Translations under genes and position numbers: made by a program
Source of the DNA: Cymodocea nodosa
Taxonomy: Eukaryota; Streptophyta; Magnoliopsida; Alismatales; Cymodoceaceae
Length of the DNA: 64,000 bases
Direction of reading: 5' to 3'
Assembly (NCBI GenBank): GCA_036874045.1
Contig: JAZBRI010000008.1
Span: forward strand, 13,221,001 to 13,285,000
The notes under the pieces: generated by a model
The model's database searches: none
What the model saw: the letters and a program-made list of their open reading frames with translations, nothing else
Told to the model about the DNA's origin: nothing
Part shown: one piece after another, positions 22,218 to 34,478 of the stretch
Layout of the letters: each line of letters begins with the position of its first letter
How positions within the stretch are numbered: the first letter of the stretch is position 1

Positions 22218-23063
22218 TTATGTATCTTCAGGACTTGTACTAATAGAAAAACTTGAGCTCATATTTGATGTGGATTTCTTCTCAAGTTTTCTAGCAAGGG
22301 AAAATAAAGTCTCATTATCTTCATCAGTTTCAGTGTGTTCAGAACTAATGAGTTTATCAGATGCACAATAAGGTACAATGTCTAGACATGCATTGTCCTT
22401 TGGAAATAAATATTCATCTGATTTTCCTTTTTCAAAAGACTTTGTTTCCTTAGACATAATTTTTCTGACTTTCCTTCTTCTATAACATTTCTGTTTCTCC
22501 TTTTCAAGTATTGTTGTTTTCTTTTCAAATTGCTCCATAAAAGTTTTCTGCTGTAATTCTTCTAAGGCACTTTCTATTGCAACGGCCTTTCGAAGACTGT
22601 CAACTTTTGTTTTGTCTACAGCAATATCTAATTCTACTTGTTTTGAATAAAAAGGAGTAGGGATAGCTGATTCATGCTCTTCCTCAAATACATGTAGTCT
22701 TGTACCGTTTATAGGAGTTTGAGGAGTTCTATTTGATGAACCTACACCTTTTTCCAAATATTTTGCATACTGTTCCAAAAATGCAATCTCAGCACATTTC
22801 ATTTTGTATTCTCTATCATATTTACTTCGAATACCCATGTATGTAATACTTGCATCAGCATGTTGAAGTTCTTGTCTAACTTCATCTAATATATCCTGAG
22901 AAAAGAAGTAATCTTTATAAAGTTCTTCTAACCTTTTGTCCACTCGAAATATTTTCTTGAACCAAGTACGTGGAACTTCATCATTCTCTATTTCTTTTCC
23001 TTTTGCATCTCTTCTGCTTTTGACTTTTCCTCTGCCACGACCTTTGTAGAACTTGGAGACCAT
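22218..23063 (-). CDS. Cop-E extra ORF, N-terminal part: basic, coiled-coil protein
   Basis: About 280 codons. The ATG at 23061-23063 (MVSKFYKGRGRGKVKSRR) is chosen over an upstream non-ATG start because the basic stretch follows directly. The N-terminus is strongly basic (possible nuclear-localisation or nucleic-acid-binding segment), followed by charged helices with coiled-coil character (RLEELYKDYFFSQDILDEV; ALEELQQKTFMEQFEKK) and an acidic C-terminus. No membrane segment seen. It precedes the 20796-22124 frame on the same strand. The matching region of Gyp-1 is 52719-53520, also basic and helical. Function unknown. Confidence 0.7.
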   Translation of the reverse strand: MVSKFYKGRGRGKVKSRRDAKGKEIENDEVPRTWFKKIFRVDKRLEELYKDYFFSQDILDEVRQELQHADASITYMGIRSKYDREYKMKCAEIAFLEQYAKYLEKGVGSSNRTPQTPINGTRLHVFEEEHESAIPTPFYSKQVELDIAVDKTKVDSLRKAVAIESALEELQQKTFMEQFEKKTTILEKEKQKCYRRRKVRKIMSKETKSFEKGKSDEYLFPKDNACLDIVPYCASDKLISSEHTETDEDNETLFSLARKLEKKSTSNMSSSFSISTSPEDT

Positions 23064-23087
23064 CGTCGCAAGTTGTAACAGCAACAA

Positions 23088-24652
23088 GCGGGAAAGATTT
23101 TCTTGACAAACTTTACAAATAACCTAAGTGCCCGTGTAATAAGTGTTTAAATAGGGTTTTTCGGCGTATAACTCAACGTGAAGAGAAGTCGGGTTTAGAA
23201 ATAAAATATATATTGAATAAAGCTTATTCAATCAAAGTACCCGAAATATTCAAGTATAACTCGTTGAGTTAACTAACCTAACGAGTAAAACGCTGTCTAG
23301 AGGTAGTTTTACACATTACCTTATCTAACATAACGTCTAGTTAGTACACTTAAAACAATTTTCAGATGCTTCCAACTGAAACGTTCCGAAAACAACACAC
23401 ATGCTAAAACTTAACATTATCTTGAGAACATAGTAAACTATTTAAACATTTTGTCCTTTGAATCTAAAATAGTTTATTTGTCTTTTTAAATTATTTCATC
23501 AAGATTTTAAGAGGACATTAATTCAGATTAACTAAGATTTGTATTCTAAATTGTATTAATCTGTTTTCGACATTGTTAATCCTCCCCCTACAAATATACT
23601 TCAAATATAGTCAATCAAAATACAAAATATACTTGTAGTGACAATAGATGTTAAGTATAACTATACTTTTACATTTTCTTTTCAGAGACTTCCGTTATCC
23701 TGACATCATCAAAAATGATTTCAAGAATCAATTCCTACTGTATATGAATCAAAACACAACTTTGAACTCAATTCGATTAATTCAAGGACAATAAAAGAAT
23801 GTATCTCAAATAAACGTTTTAAAAAGTACTAATGTTCATTCAATAAATCAGTAGTCATATTGGTATAAACTATATGCGATTCAAAGATATCTGTAATTAA
23901 TGAAACAACTTTTTCTTTTCAAAACAGTAAATATTGATAATTTTCTTTAAAAGTTAGTTTGAAAAGCTTGAATCATACAAGAGCTTTCTAATGTACCCGT
24001 GTAATGAGCTTTCAGTCAACAATCCCAAATCTGATCAGGACCTTAGGTTGCCAGATTTAAAGAATCCTTTTTCAGGACAACAATCTTTACATACCTCTCT
24101 GCTCAAGTACAAAAGACTTGTGATCAAACTAATCAATAAACTCTCAAAGATTTTCACTTTGTAAGCACTTTTCATTTTAAGCACAGTATATATGTATTCC
24201 ACTAATATAGATGCAAAAAAACACAAATCTCATACAATTTTTACTTCTATGATTGTACTGAGAATGTGAATCAGTTTCAATAAGCTTATACTTTTGATTA
24301 ACAGTTTAAGATGAGTTACATATAACTTATTCTACAAGTTTAATCAATTAAGTCAAATTTATGCATGATCATAGGCATTTTCCTTGATTCAAAGAAAACA
24401 TTTAATCAAAATTTTAGAATGTCAGAAGTATTTAATGTTTTTCATTTACATTTCCACTTAAAATCGTAAAAACCATTAAAATTGATAAACTACTTAAAAT
24501 CAATAAGATACTACTATGATTTTACAATAAATACATAGTATCTTAAGCAGCAGTTTAGATATTACTTTAGATATTTATAATAAGTATATAATATCTATGA
24601 GGTGAACAACATCATCAATAATATTTATCTTTTTATGTGGAGTTTAAGCATT
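23088..24652 (-). other. Cop-E non-coding spacer between RNase H and the extra ORF
   Basis: About 1.56 kb with no open frame of note and no domain. It includes a further PPT-like box (TAGGGGGAGG on the minus strand, near 23582-23591) and a dyad-like AACTCGTTGAGTTAAC (23257-23272). A leader or promoter for the extra ORF could lie here, or a splice acceptor for a subgenomic RNA; neither is proven. Confidence 0.6.
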
Positions 24653-25471
24653 TTACACATCACATAGCTTACAAATACCTAAATTTAATCTAATATTGCA
24701 GAATGTATTTTCGTCTAGAGGTTTTGTAAATATATCAGCTAATTGATTTTTACTAGACACAAATTCTAATTTAATTTTTCCTTTAATTACGTTATCTCTT
24801 AGAAAATGATGTCTAACCTCTATATGCTTTGCTCTTGAATGTAATACAGGATTTTTGGAAAGATTTATTGCAGAACTACTATCACAATAAATCTCAGTTG
24901 TATCATAAGATAATCCAAAATCTTCTAAAGTTTGCCTTATCCACAGAATCTGAGTGCAACACAGTGCAGCAGCAACATATTCAGCTTCTGTAGTGGAAAG
25001 TGCTACACAGTTTTGCTTTTTACTAAACCATGACACCAAATTATTTCCCAATAATTGACATATGCCACTGGTACTCTTTCTATTAGATTTAGATCCTGCA
25101 TAATCAGCATCAGTATATCCTATAAGATCTATTGAACTATCCTTAGAATAATACAGTCTGAAATTTTTAGTTCCTTGTATATATCTAAATATTCTTTTAA
25201 CTGCAATTAAGTGTGATTCCTTAGGATTATATTGAAATCTAGCACAAACACACACAACAAACATAATATCAGGTCTACTAGCAGTCAAATAAAGTAAAGA
25301 ACCAATCATACTTCTGTACTTTCTTTGATCTATAAATTTTCCTATGTCATCAATATCTAACTTTAAAGTAGTACTCATAGGAGTTCCTCGAATCCTTGTA
25401 TCATTAAAATTAAATTTCTTAAGCATTTCAACTACATATTTTTCCTGATTTAAAAATATACCTTTATCCAT
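24653..25471 (-). pseudogene. pol: Cop-E RNase H with RT connection (fossil element, this part open)
   Basis: About 270 codons. Begins in the RT connection (YVVEMLKKFNF, then PMSTTLKLD), then SRPDIMFVVCVCARFQ, RNase H motifs GYTDADYAGSKSNRKSTSG, LVSWFSKKQNCVALSTTEAEY, EIYCDSSSAINLSKNP, HIEVRHHFLRD and QLADIFTKPL. These are classic copia RNase H signatures, with the catalytic D and E residues visible. Confidence 0.92.
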
Positions 25472-26380
25472 TTGCTTAATTTGAAGTCCTAAAAAATATC
25501 AAAGTTCTCCTATCATACTCATTTCAAACTGATTAGTCATCTCTTCAGAGAATATTTCTATCAACTTATCAAAGGTTGCTCCAAAGATTATATCATCCAC
25601 GTATATTTGAACAACAATCTAATCTTTACCATCTCTCTTAATAAATAGAGTATGATCCACTTTTCCCATGATATAACCTTTTTCTATTAAAAAAGTAGAC
25701 AATCTTTCATACCATGATCTAGGTGCTTGCTTCAAACCATATAAGGCTTTCTTCAATTTATACACAAAGTCAGGATTTTTAATATCTTCAAATCCAGGTG
25801 GTTGTTTTACATAGACTTCTTCATTAATTAAACCATTTAGAAATGCACTCTTTACATCCATTTGATATAATTTAAAATCCATATAACAAGCATAGGCCAA
25901 TAATATTCTAATACTTTCTAACCTAGCCACAGGAGCAAATGTTTCATCATAATCTAATCCTTCTTCCTATGTATACCCTTGTGCAACTAATCTAGCTTTA
26001 TTCCTTATAATTTGACCAGTTTCGTTAGTTTTGTTTCTAAAGATCCACTTTGTACCTATTATGGACTAATTTTCTAGTGGAGAGACTAATTCCCATACAT
26101 CATTTCTGATGAATTGATTTAGTTCTTCTTGCATTGCCACTATCCAATTTTCATCAGATAATGCTTCTTGTATATTCCTTGGTTCCACCATAGAAACAAA
26201 CATACACATACTATTTAAATTTACTGAAGCTCTAGTTTTAACTCCCTCATTAATATTACCAATGACTTGAGTAATGGGATGTGATGAAGAATAATGCCAA
26301 TTTCTCTGATTTTCCTCAATATTCTCATCAACATCTGATAGTCCATCACTTTCATCATTAGTTTGATCATTTAAGTTCAT
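25472..26380 (-). pseudogene. pol: Cop-E reverse transcriptase (fossil)
   Basis: Copia RT: N-terminal EALSDENWIVAMQEELNQF and NDVWELV, then LYQMDVKSAFLNGLINEEVYV, QPPGFEDIKNPDFVYKLKK, ALYGLKQAPRSWYERL and, near 25600, the YVDD active-site box followed by DIIFGA. Order and spacing are normal for Ty1/copia. Several breaks. Confidence 0.9.
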
Positions 26381-26424
26381 ATTTTTTATTTTCTCAGATA
26401 AATCATCAATCTCTCTATTGATCT

Positions 26425-27153
26425 CTAACTCATTGGAAAATTGATCATATCATCATTATCAGCTTTAGATTGAGATTCTCTAAGAGAATTTTCATTGAAG
26501 CTTACATGGAGGGTTTCTTCAATAGTCCTAGAGGTCTTGTTATATACTCTATAGGCTTTACTTCTAGTAGAGTAACCTACAAAAATTGCTTCATCCGATT
26601 TGGCTTGAAATTTATACCTTTTATCCTTAGTATTAAGAATAAAACACTTGCACCCAAATGGTTTCAAATAGGAAATTTTTGGAACCCTATTAAACATAAT
26701 TTCAAAAGGAGTTTTATTAACATGAGGTCTTAAATGACTTCTGTTAATAACATAACAAACTGTATTTACTGCTTCAGCCTAAAGATTTTGAGGTAACTTA
26801 TGTTCATTCAACATAGTTCTGGCCATTTCTTGAAGTGATCTATTCTTTCTCTCAACAATACCATTTTGACACGGTGCTCTTGGAAAAGAAAATCTGTGAT
26901 CAATGCCTTGCTCATTACAATAGTTATCCATTTGATCATTATCAAATTCAGTTCCATGATCACTCCTAAGTTTTTGAATAGAGACACTTCGCTCATTTTG
27001 AAAAAAATTGCAAAATATTTTAAATTTTTCAAAAACTTCTGTCTTAGATGCTAGAATATATACCCAAGTGTATCTAGAGAAGTCATCTACTAAAACAAAT
27101 ACATATCGTTTACCACCAAGACTTATGATTCTTGTTGGTCCAAATAGATCCAT
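26425..27153 (-). pseudogene. pol: Cop-E integrase (fossil)
   Basis: DDE core: MDLFGPTRIISLGGKRYVF, VDDFSRYTWVYIL, LRSDHGTEFDND and PCQNGIVERKNRSLQEMART, which provide the D, D and E of the catalytic triad, then the Sirevirus-type C-terminal part (FGCKCFILNTKDKRYKF, FVGYSTRSKAYRVYN). Compared with Cop-B and Cop-D it is the best preserved of the three. A few breaks. Confidence 0.9.
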
Positions 27154-27199
27154 ATGTATAAGTTCTAAGACTCTCTTGCTTGAAATATCAATTTTGGAT

Positions 27200-27826
27200 T
27201 TAAAAGAGTTGTTGAAGTTTACCTAACTTACATGCATCACACATAAAGTTCTTTGAGTATTTAATCTTTGGTAAACCTCTCATTAAATGTTTTCTAGATA
27301 GTTTATGTAACAGTCTCATATTTATATGCCTAATCCTTCTATGCCATAGATATGCATCACTAGTTTCAGCTAGCAAACATAAATTTAAATCAACTTCACT
27401 AGAAGGTAAAGATAAAATACATACAGAACCTTTTCTTTTAGCAATAAACTTAATTTCATCTGTATTTTTATCAATTATTTTGCATACATTATCTTCAAAC
27501 ACTACATAATATCCATTTTCAGTTAGTTTTATGACACTTAGCAAATTAAATCCTAGGTTTTCTACATATAGTACATTCGAAATAACACAAGTAGGAGGTA
27601 TTTGAACATTGCCCATACCTATGATTTTATCTTTGCTTTTGTTTCCAAATGTTACACTTCCTTTCATGGTATTTGTAAAATTTTGTAATAGACTTTTTTG
27701 TCCGGTCATGTGACTTGACGCTCCACTGTCTAAGATCCATTTTGATGTTGTTTCCTCTTGCAACAAATTAAGAAAAACTTTTTCTTGGTACCCAATGTTG
27801 TTGAGGACCAAGTTCATTAAACGCAT
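27200..27826 (-). pseudogene. pol: Cop-E protease and GAG-pre-integrase region (fossil element, this part open)
   Basis: WILDSGASSHMTG is the aspartic protease active site (DSGA) in the usual copia context; NLLSVIKLTENGYYVVF follows. The GAG-pre-integrase zinc part is represented by YLWHRRIRHINMRLLHKLS and CDACKLGK. Confidence 0.92.
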
Positions 27827-28106
27827 ATTTCTTCTTTTTGTTTAAAAATAGGTTAAGATTATCATTTATATTCTTATTAGTTGTAAGTACTATTGATTTA
27901 TCATTAGCTTCATACTCACATATAGCATTATTGCTTTTGCAATTATTTTTTTTATTTTCAGATGTAGTATAATCAAGACCAAACATATTTTTATCAGTTG
28001 TTAATTTATTTTGGTCATGCTTATACATTTCAGTAAGTTCATACCAAGATTTTGTACTTGTATTAAAATTTTTCGTACATACAAAATCTTTTTCTACACA
28101 AGAATT

Positions 28107-30026
28107 TTATGTTTTATCACATGCAGAATGAGTATTTGGTCTAATACCAGTGTATTGAATTACATGCTCAGGTTTCTGAATTTTCAGTTTACTACAATTG
28201 TCTAAAATTTTAGAAACATTAGAAACTGAATTTCCAGAACAAGAAACAAGATTTTTAGAAACATTTATAGTCATGTTAGAAGTACAATTTGACAAATCAC
28301 ATTGATTTATATTATTACTACATGATTCATCCCTTGAAGTACCTACTTCTACATATTTATTACCTTGTTTCATAATAAAAGGAATTTTAGTCTTAGATTT
28401 ACTTGAACTGCAACTAATAAATCCTTTATTGGCTTGAGATTGAGGATATTCAGGATAATCAAATCCTAAGCCAAATTTATAAGACACCGTAGGGGTACTA
28501 GTTAGTTTGTCTAACTTAGTTTGACTTAAATTCCATTTCTCAATGGTAGAATTTAAATCTTGCTCTCTTAGTTTTAATTTATCTATCTCTAATTCAAGTT
28601 TATTTATATTGTTTCTCAACATTTCATTTTCAGATTCTATCTTTAATTTTTCAGCATTTATATTCTGTATTTGTTCATGCAAGATACATTCATTAAATCT
28701 AAATTTTTGCAAATCTCTAGCATGATTTTCATTATCACATTTAAACTTTTCTAAAGTAGAAGACAGGAAAAAATTTTCTTCTTCCATAATGGATGAAGAT
28801 TTTCTAATATTCTTATTTTCCAGTTTACATACTTTAAGTTTTTGTAATAATGCATGATAAGCACATAATAATTCATCAAAGTTGAAATCTGAATGACTTT
28901 CAGGATCAGATATTACCTCAGACTCATCTGCCATGAAGCACACATGAGCAACGACTTCTAACTCTTGTTCTCCTTCTGAATGTGAAGATTTTGATGCTGA
29001 TTCCTCAGATTCAGACTCTTCAGACGTGTCATCCCAAGTGACCTTCAAAGTCTTTTTCTTGTAAAACTTTTTCTGAGTTTTCTGAGCCGTCTTCTTTTGA
29101 TTTGTCCTACTTTGCTTTTCATTTTTCCTCATAGGACAATCTGGAGAAAGATGTCTAGGTTTCTTATAGTTGTAACATAAATACTTTCTAGATGAAGAAT
29201 TCTTATCATTCAATGATTTTGACGTTGAGGGTTTATCATTTTTGTTCTTTTGCTGTTTCCTAGCTTTCCATGCTTTCTTGAATTTCCTAGTCAGCAAAAT
29301 CAAATCCTCGTCAGAATCAGTAGATATATCAGAATCTGAATTAATTTCAAAGGCTATTTCTTTCTTCATTTTTAGTTTGTTGTGACTTAGTGATTCATTT
29401 AATTGAACTTCATAAGTTGTTAAATTTCCTATAAGTTCATTCATAGTATAAACATTTAAATCTCGTGATTCCTCAATTGATGTTACTTTCTAAGACCATT
29501 TAGAACTTAGGGATCTGAGAATTTTCCTCACCAAATCCTTCTGTTCAAAATTCTTTCCTAAACATTTTAAAGAGTTTATGATATCAAGAAATCTGGAAAA
29601 CATCTTAGAAATATTTTCGTCTTCATGCATCTTAAAGAGTTCATACTTATGAATCAACATGTTTATTTTTGTCTCTTTAACTTGAGAAGTACCTTCATGT
29701 GAAACTTCTAATGCATGCCACACCTCATAAGCAGATTTATATGCCGACACTTTACTGAACTGTTCATAACTCAATGCACAAAATAAAATATTTAAGCCCT
29801 TAGCATTCAGAGTTTCATTTTCTTTTTCAATAATTGTCCAAGTATTATAAGGAGTAGTTAACGGAGTATATGGTTTAGAAATAATGAACCACAACTTATG
29901 ATCTATACTTTGAAGAAAAACAGTCATCCTATATTTCCAATATTCAAAATGTATTCCATCAAATAAAGGAGGACGATTAAGATTTTGGCCTTCATATAAA
30001 GAAAAATTACAATTTCCAGTAGCCAT
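28107..30026 (-). pseudogene. gag: Cop-E gag (fossil)
   Basis: Starts MATGNCNFSLYEGQNLNRPP at 30026. The UBN2-type region (PLFDGIHFEYWKYRMTVFL, SAYEVWHALEVSHEGTSQV, FSRFLDIINSLKCLGK) is followed by a zinc-knuckle region near 29160, acidic serine-rich stretches (DTSEESESEESASKSSHSE), and a long coiled coil (ENEMLRNNINKLELEIDKL, about 28560-28720). A long coiled-coil gag C-terminus is characteristic of Sireviruses. One or a few breaks. Confidence 0.9.
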
Positions 30027-30210
30027 CTTACCTTAGATTTTTCAACCTATTTGATTTTAAACAGTCTAAAAACTTTAAAACAACTTGAGCCTTAAATCAA
30101 TAGAGTTAAACGTATGCTCAGATATTACTTTTCGTTTAAAAACAAGGAAGGTAGAATAAAAAATGATATTAAATAAGTTGGTATCGATTTTATATCAAAG
30201 ATTATTCACA

Positions 30211-30226
30211 AAGCTCTGATACCACT
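30211..30226 (-). other. Cop-E primer-binding site
   Basis: Minus strand reads AGTGGTATCAGAGCTT next to the 5' LTR; a full match to the tRNA-iMet 3' end complement TGGTATCAGAGC. Confidence 0.95.
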
Positions 30227-31858
30227 TGTAGGATCGTATGGCTACACAAGAGGGGGGTGAATTGTGTATTTTTAATATTTTCTGAAATATAATTGAAACT
30301 TTAAAACTTAAAAACAAGTCGAGACATTGTTTTCATAAAATCATTTTTATTCAAGGTTTCAACTATAATATGCAATTCAGTTCTCCTCAAAAATTGTAGA
30401 TGCAATTATATTTCGATACCATGTATCATCTAAACAATTTCATAACTACAAACACAGAAAACTAATTTGCGGAATTTAAAACTTTTCTCCCTGTTTGAGA
30501 TCTTTCTTCTTCTTCTTTTTCTTCTTCAGTGACGACTATCTTGTCTTTTCATGCTTCACCGAATTTGCTTTCTTTTGATACTTCAAATCTTCAGTGACGA
30601 AAATCTTACCTTTTTATGCTTCACTGAACTTTCTTCCACTTGAGAGATTTTCCTCGAGAAGGTGTTTTTGATCCCTGAAAAAGATTTTTCTTTTGGTGTG
30701 CAGGGATGGTTTGATCCTTGAAATGATTTTTCGTTTTGTGTGCAAGGATAAATTGATCAATGAGAATTCTATGCCTTTTATACTGTATCTTCATTTCATG
30801 CATATCCTTCACATTTAACCACTACCAGTTTTCCACTTCTCCACGTCTTTTCTTTTTCCTTCATCAAAACACACACGTTTTAACCCACGTTTATTTTTCG
30901 AATTTCCTTTAATCATCAGTCTTGGATCTCTAAAAAATTTCCTGCAAAATAAACTTTCTCGTCCAAAAGTTTTTCATCAGTGTAATAAGAAGTCGTTACT
31001 TTAATGTTAACTAAATGAGTAACACAAGTATATATATAACTTAACGTTTCTAACTTAGCGAGTTCCTTATGTGCCATTTCACGTCACAAGTACTGTAGCT
31101 AACTCAATGAACTAAGTCCGTGGTGTTATGCTATCTCAACGAACCATCTCCGTTGTGTTATGATAACTCAACGAACCATTTTCGTTGTGTTATGATAACT
31201 CAACGAACCAGTAATAAACAAATGTTTTTATAATAAGAATTTTACCACGTGCAAAAATAACAACTTAAGTTTATAACACTAACCTAACGCGTTGCCTTAG
31301 TGTTCAATATAGCAACTCAACGCGTTTAGTTATGTTAACTTAACGAGTTAAACATGTGCACCTCACGTGATACAATACAACATTCGTAACCTATAATTTC
31401 ACCACGTGTATAACACTAACTTAACGAGTTCGTCTCTTCTTTTACTCACTAACTTAACGAGTTCGTCTCTTCTTTTACTCACTAACTTAACGAGTTATCA
31501 CGTGACCTATTTTAACCTTTAAGCCTCTAACTTAACGAGTTCTCACGTGACCTCTATACAAACAAAACTCTAACTTAACGAGTTGTCTAAACGTGCACTG
31601 TTCATGATACAGAAGATATAACATTAAAACATATCATGCTTTTCAATAAAAACACACGTTAACTTAATGTTTAGCTAAATGAGAAATTAATGCAACGAAA
31701 CGACTAGATATTAACTTCAGATCCAATACAGACAAGTATTTATATCAGTAAGCTTTTTCTGTATTAATTGATGATTTTAATTTCTTTTCACAAGCAATAG
31801 TAATTGAGCAAATATGATTATTTTCATTCAGCACACATCATCAAAAAAATACTCAACA
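30227..31858 (-). repeat. Cop-E 5' LTR
   Basis: 1632 bp partner of 18667-20297 with the same tandem repeats and dyads. Only about a dozen differences are visible in the first 500 bp. Confidence 0.95.
30773..30784 (-). promoter_or_regulatory. Putative Cop-E TATA box
   Basis: Minus strand AGTATAAAAGGC, unchanged in the 3' LTR (19212-19223). It lies downstream, in element direction, of the dyad/G-box array, as expected for U3 enhancer plus core promoter. Confidence 0.55.
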
Positions 31859-31863
31859 AAGAA

Positions 31864-32180
31864 AATAAAAATTTATTAACTAAAATCTCTGATCTGAAAA
31901 GTACCATTTGCAAATTTACACAATGTCAAAAAGGACTAGATAAAATTATAGGATCTCAAAGACCAATTGGAATTAAATTTGGCCTAGGGTATGCTACACC
32001 ATAGGAAGTACCTTATTATGGTGGCATGATTCGATCATATAGAGATGGCACCACTATTTTTGCTATTAGAAGAAGATCGGGTCATATGTGGCTGCCAAGA
32101 GGCAATAAATTTAATGTTTTAAGGACTAACTCTGTTGGACCCAAGAAGATTTGGGTACCAAAAGCCTTAATTTCAATATA
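31864..32180 (+). pseudogene. gag: Cop-B gag, last part and gag-pol linker (fossil)
   Basis: Continuation of Cop-B gag after the Cop-E insertion: coiled-coil remnant (ENKNLLTKISDLKSTICKF), then GSQRPIGIKFGLGYATP and the linker ending GPKKIWVPKALISI. The same linker is seen in Cop-C (39903-40100) and Cop-D (62540-62744), tying the three families together. Confidence 0.85.
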
Positions 32181-32182
32181 AA

Positions 32183-32800
32183 TTGTTGGATAACAAGGAG
32201 CTTCAAGCACGTACAACAAAATGGATTGTGGATAGTGGATGCTCAATGCACATGACAGGTAAGAAAAGATTTATTGATTTAGTTAAAAGCTTAAGTTCAA
32301 TATCTGTTAAATTTGGTAATAATGAAAAATGTAAAATTACTGCAATAGGAAATATAACATCTGAAAATGGTAGAATTGAGAATGTCTTGCATGTTAATGG
32401 ACTAAAACAAAATTTATTAAGTGTAGGACAATTGTGTGATAAAGGTTATAATGTTTCATTTACTATTGAAAATTGTTACATCATTGATTAAGCTACAAAT
32501 GAGATAAAATTTACTGGTTTTAGAAATTACTCGATATACACACTAAACTTTCCATGTGAAAATTCTGCAAATAATTCCTATTTGGTAGCATCTAGGAAGA
32601 TGATTGGTTATGGCATAAAAGACTTGGTCATGTTAGTATGAAGATTCTCAGAAAGTTATCCAAGAATGATCTAGTCAAGGGACTGCCTAAACTTGAATTC
32701 AAGAAAGACAAGGTGTGCAATGATTGTATGTTAGGCACGTAGAAGAGAACTTCTTTACATAGCAAAAATGAGATTACCACCAAAAAGACACTAGAACTTT
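32183..32800 (+). pseudogene. pol: Cop-B protease and GAG-pre-integrase (fossil)
   Basis: WIVDSGCSMHMTGKKRFID holds the protease active site; ENVLHVNGLKQNLLSVGQL and CDKGYNVSFTIENC follow, then the LGHVS-like zinc region near 32620-32750. Almost word for word the Cop-D protease (61990-62510). Confidence 0.9.
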
Positions 32801-33500
32801 TACATTTGGATCTTTTTGGCCCAACTCAAATATCAAGTCTTGGGGGTCAAAAATATACTCTTGTTATTGTAGATGATTTCTCTAGATTAACTTGGGTAAT
32901 ATTTTTGACATATAAAAATGAGGCATGCAATGAATTCAAAAATTTCTGCATAAGAGTTCAAAATCAAAAGGAATTAACAGTGAAGAAAATCAAAAGTGAT
33001 CATGGAGGAGAATTTGAAAATTATGAATTCGAAAATCTTTGCAATTCTTTTGGAATCTTACATGAATTCTCTTGCCCTAGAACTCCAAATCAAAATGGAG
33101 TTATGGAAAGAAAGAATAGAACATTGCAAGAAATGGCTAGAACTATGTTGAATGCCACTGATCTACCAAAATTTCTTTGGGCTGAAGCTGTAGGTATGAC
33201 TTATCACATCTCCAACAGAACTCATATCAGATATATGCAGAATAAGACACCTTTTGAACTTTGGTTTGATAAGACTCTAAATGTTGGATATTTTAAGACA
33301 TTCGGATGCAAATGCTTTGTCTTAAACACTAGAGATGCTAAAGACAAGTTTGATTCAAAATCTGAACCTACCATACTTGTTGGATACTCATCTAGAAGCA
33401 AAGCTTATAGAGTATACTTTGCTAAAGACAGAAAAGTAGAGGAAAGTATAAATGTTCAGTTTGATGAAGATTTGATACAAAACTCAGAAATTTGAAGATT
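32801..33500 (+). pseudogene. pol: Cop-B integrase (fossil)
   Basis: Open for about 230 codons: MDLFGPTQISSLGGQKYTL, VDDFSRLTWVIFL, IKSDHGGEFENYEFENLC, PNQNGVMERKNRTLQEMA, then KTFGCKCFVLNTRDAKDKF and VGYSSRSKAYRVYFAKD. The DDE triad residues are visible. Sirevirus type by comparison with known family wording. Confidence 0.92.
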
Positions 33501-34478
33501 GATAGTGAGAGTGAAAATGAAAATTTTGAAAAAGATAACTACAAGCAAAAACTCAAATCCCAAGCATCAAATTAGAATCAAAATAGTTGGAAATTCAAAT
33601 CTGACCATCCCATGGAACAAATAGTTAGAAACATAACCAAAGAGGTGTAAACTAGAAGCAAAACTCAAGATATTTGCAATTATTGTGTATTTGTGTTTGA
33701 AATTGAGCCAAAATCAATAAATGAAGCTTGTAAGGATATTTACTGGACAATGGCTATATAGGAAGAATTAAATCAGTTCTAGAAAAATAATTTCTAGGAA
33801 TTAGTGAAGAAACCTGTAGGAAAATCCATCATTGGGACTAAATGGATTTTCAAAAATAAATTAGATGAAGAAGGAAACATACTCAGAAATAAAGCTTGAC
33901 TAGTTGTACAAGGATATAATCAACAAGAAGGTATTGATTATGAAGAAACTTTTGCACCTGTAGCCAGAATTGAAGCTATCAGAATGTTAGCTTGCTTTTG
34001 TAAGTAGTATGAGGATAAAACTATTTCAAATGGATGTAAAGAGTGCATTTTTGAATGGAGAAATACAAGAAGAAGTATTTGTTAAGCAACCCCTTGGATT
34101 TGAAGATGAAGTCAATTCAAATCATGTCTACTGACTAAACAAAGCTTTATATGGTTTGAAACAAGCACCTAGAGCATGGTATGAAAAATTGAAAAAGTTC
34201 TTAACTAATAATGATTTCATCATAGGTAAAGCAGACAACACTTTGTTTATTAAAACTTTTGATTTACACATATTGATTATTCAAATCTATGTTGATGATA
34301 TTGTTTTTGGAGCTACATTTGAAAAACTGTCATGAATTTCAAAACTTGATGAAAAATAAATTTGAAATGAGCATGATGGGAGAGTTGAAGTTTTTCTTAG
34401 GATTACAGATCTATCAAGTGAAAAATGGCATCTTTGTCAATCAGGAAAAATAATGCAAAGAAACTTTGAAGAAATTTA
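33501..34478 (+). pseudogene. pol: Cop-B reverse transcriptase (fossil)
   Basis: RT landmarks in order: GTKWIFKNKLDEEGN near 33835, the [19 protein letters not shown] box near 33915, FQMDVKSAFLNGEIQEEVF near 34025, ALYGLKQAPRAWYEKL near 34145, and YVDDIVFGA near 34290. Several breaks. Directly followed by a Cop-C-type LTR fragment. Confidence 0.85.

Larger units (their letters stand above)
18667..31858 (-). mobile_element. Cop-E: nearly full-structure Sirevirus-like copia element with an extra ORF
   Basis: 13.19 kb, flanked by AAGAA repeats, LTRs of 1631 and 1632 bp, primer site, gag, protease, integrase, RT, RNase H, a long non-coding stretch, extra ORF region and polypurine tract, all on the minus strand. 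By eye the LTRs are about 97-98% identical, so the insertion is roughly one to two million years old under generic plant rates. Structure is complete, but the coding region carries about seven to nine breaks, so it is not autonomous. It lies inside Cop-B gag. Confidence 0.95.

Noticed and set aside
30211-30226. tRNA-like sequence at primer sites
   Set aside because: Only the complement of a tRNA 3' end is present; there is no cloverleaf, so it is a primer-binding site and not a tRNA gene.
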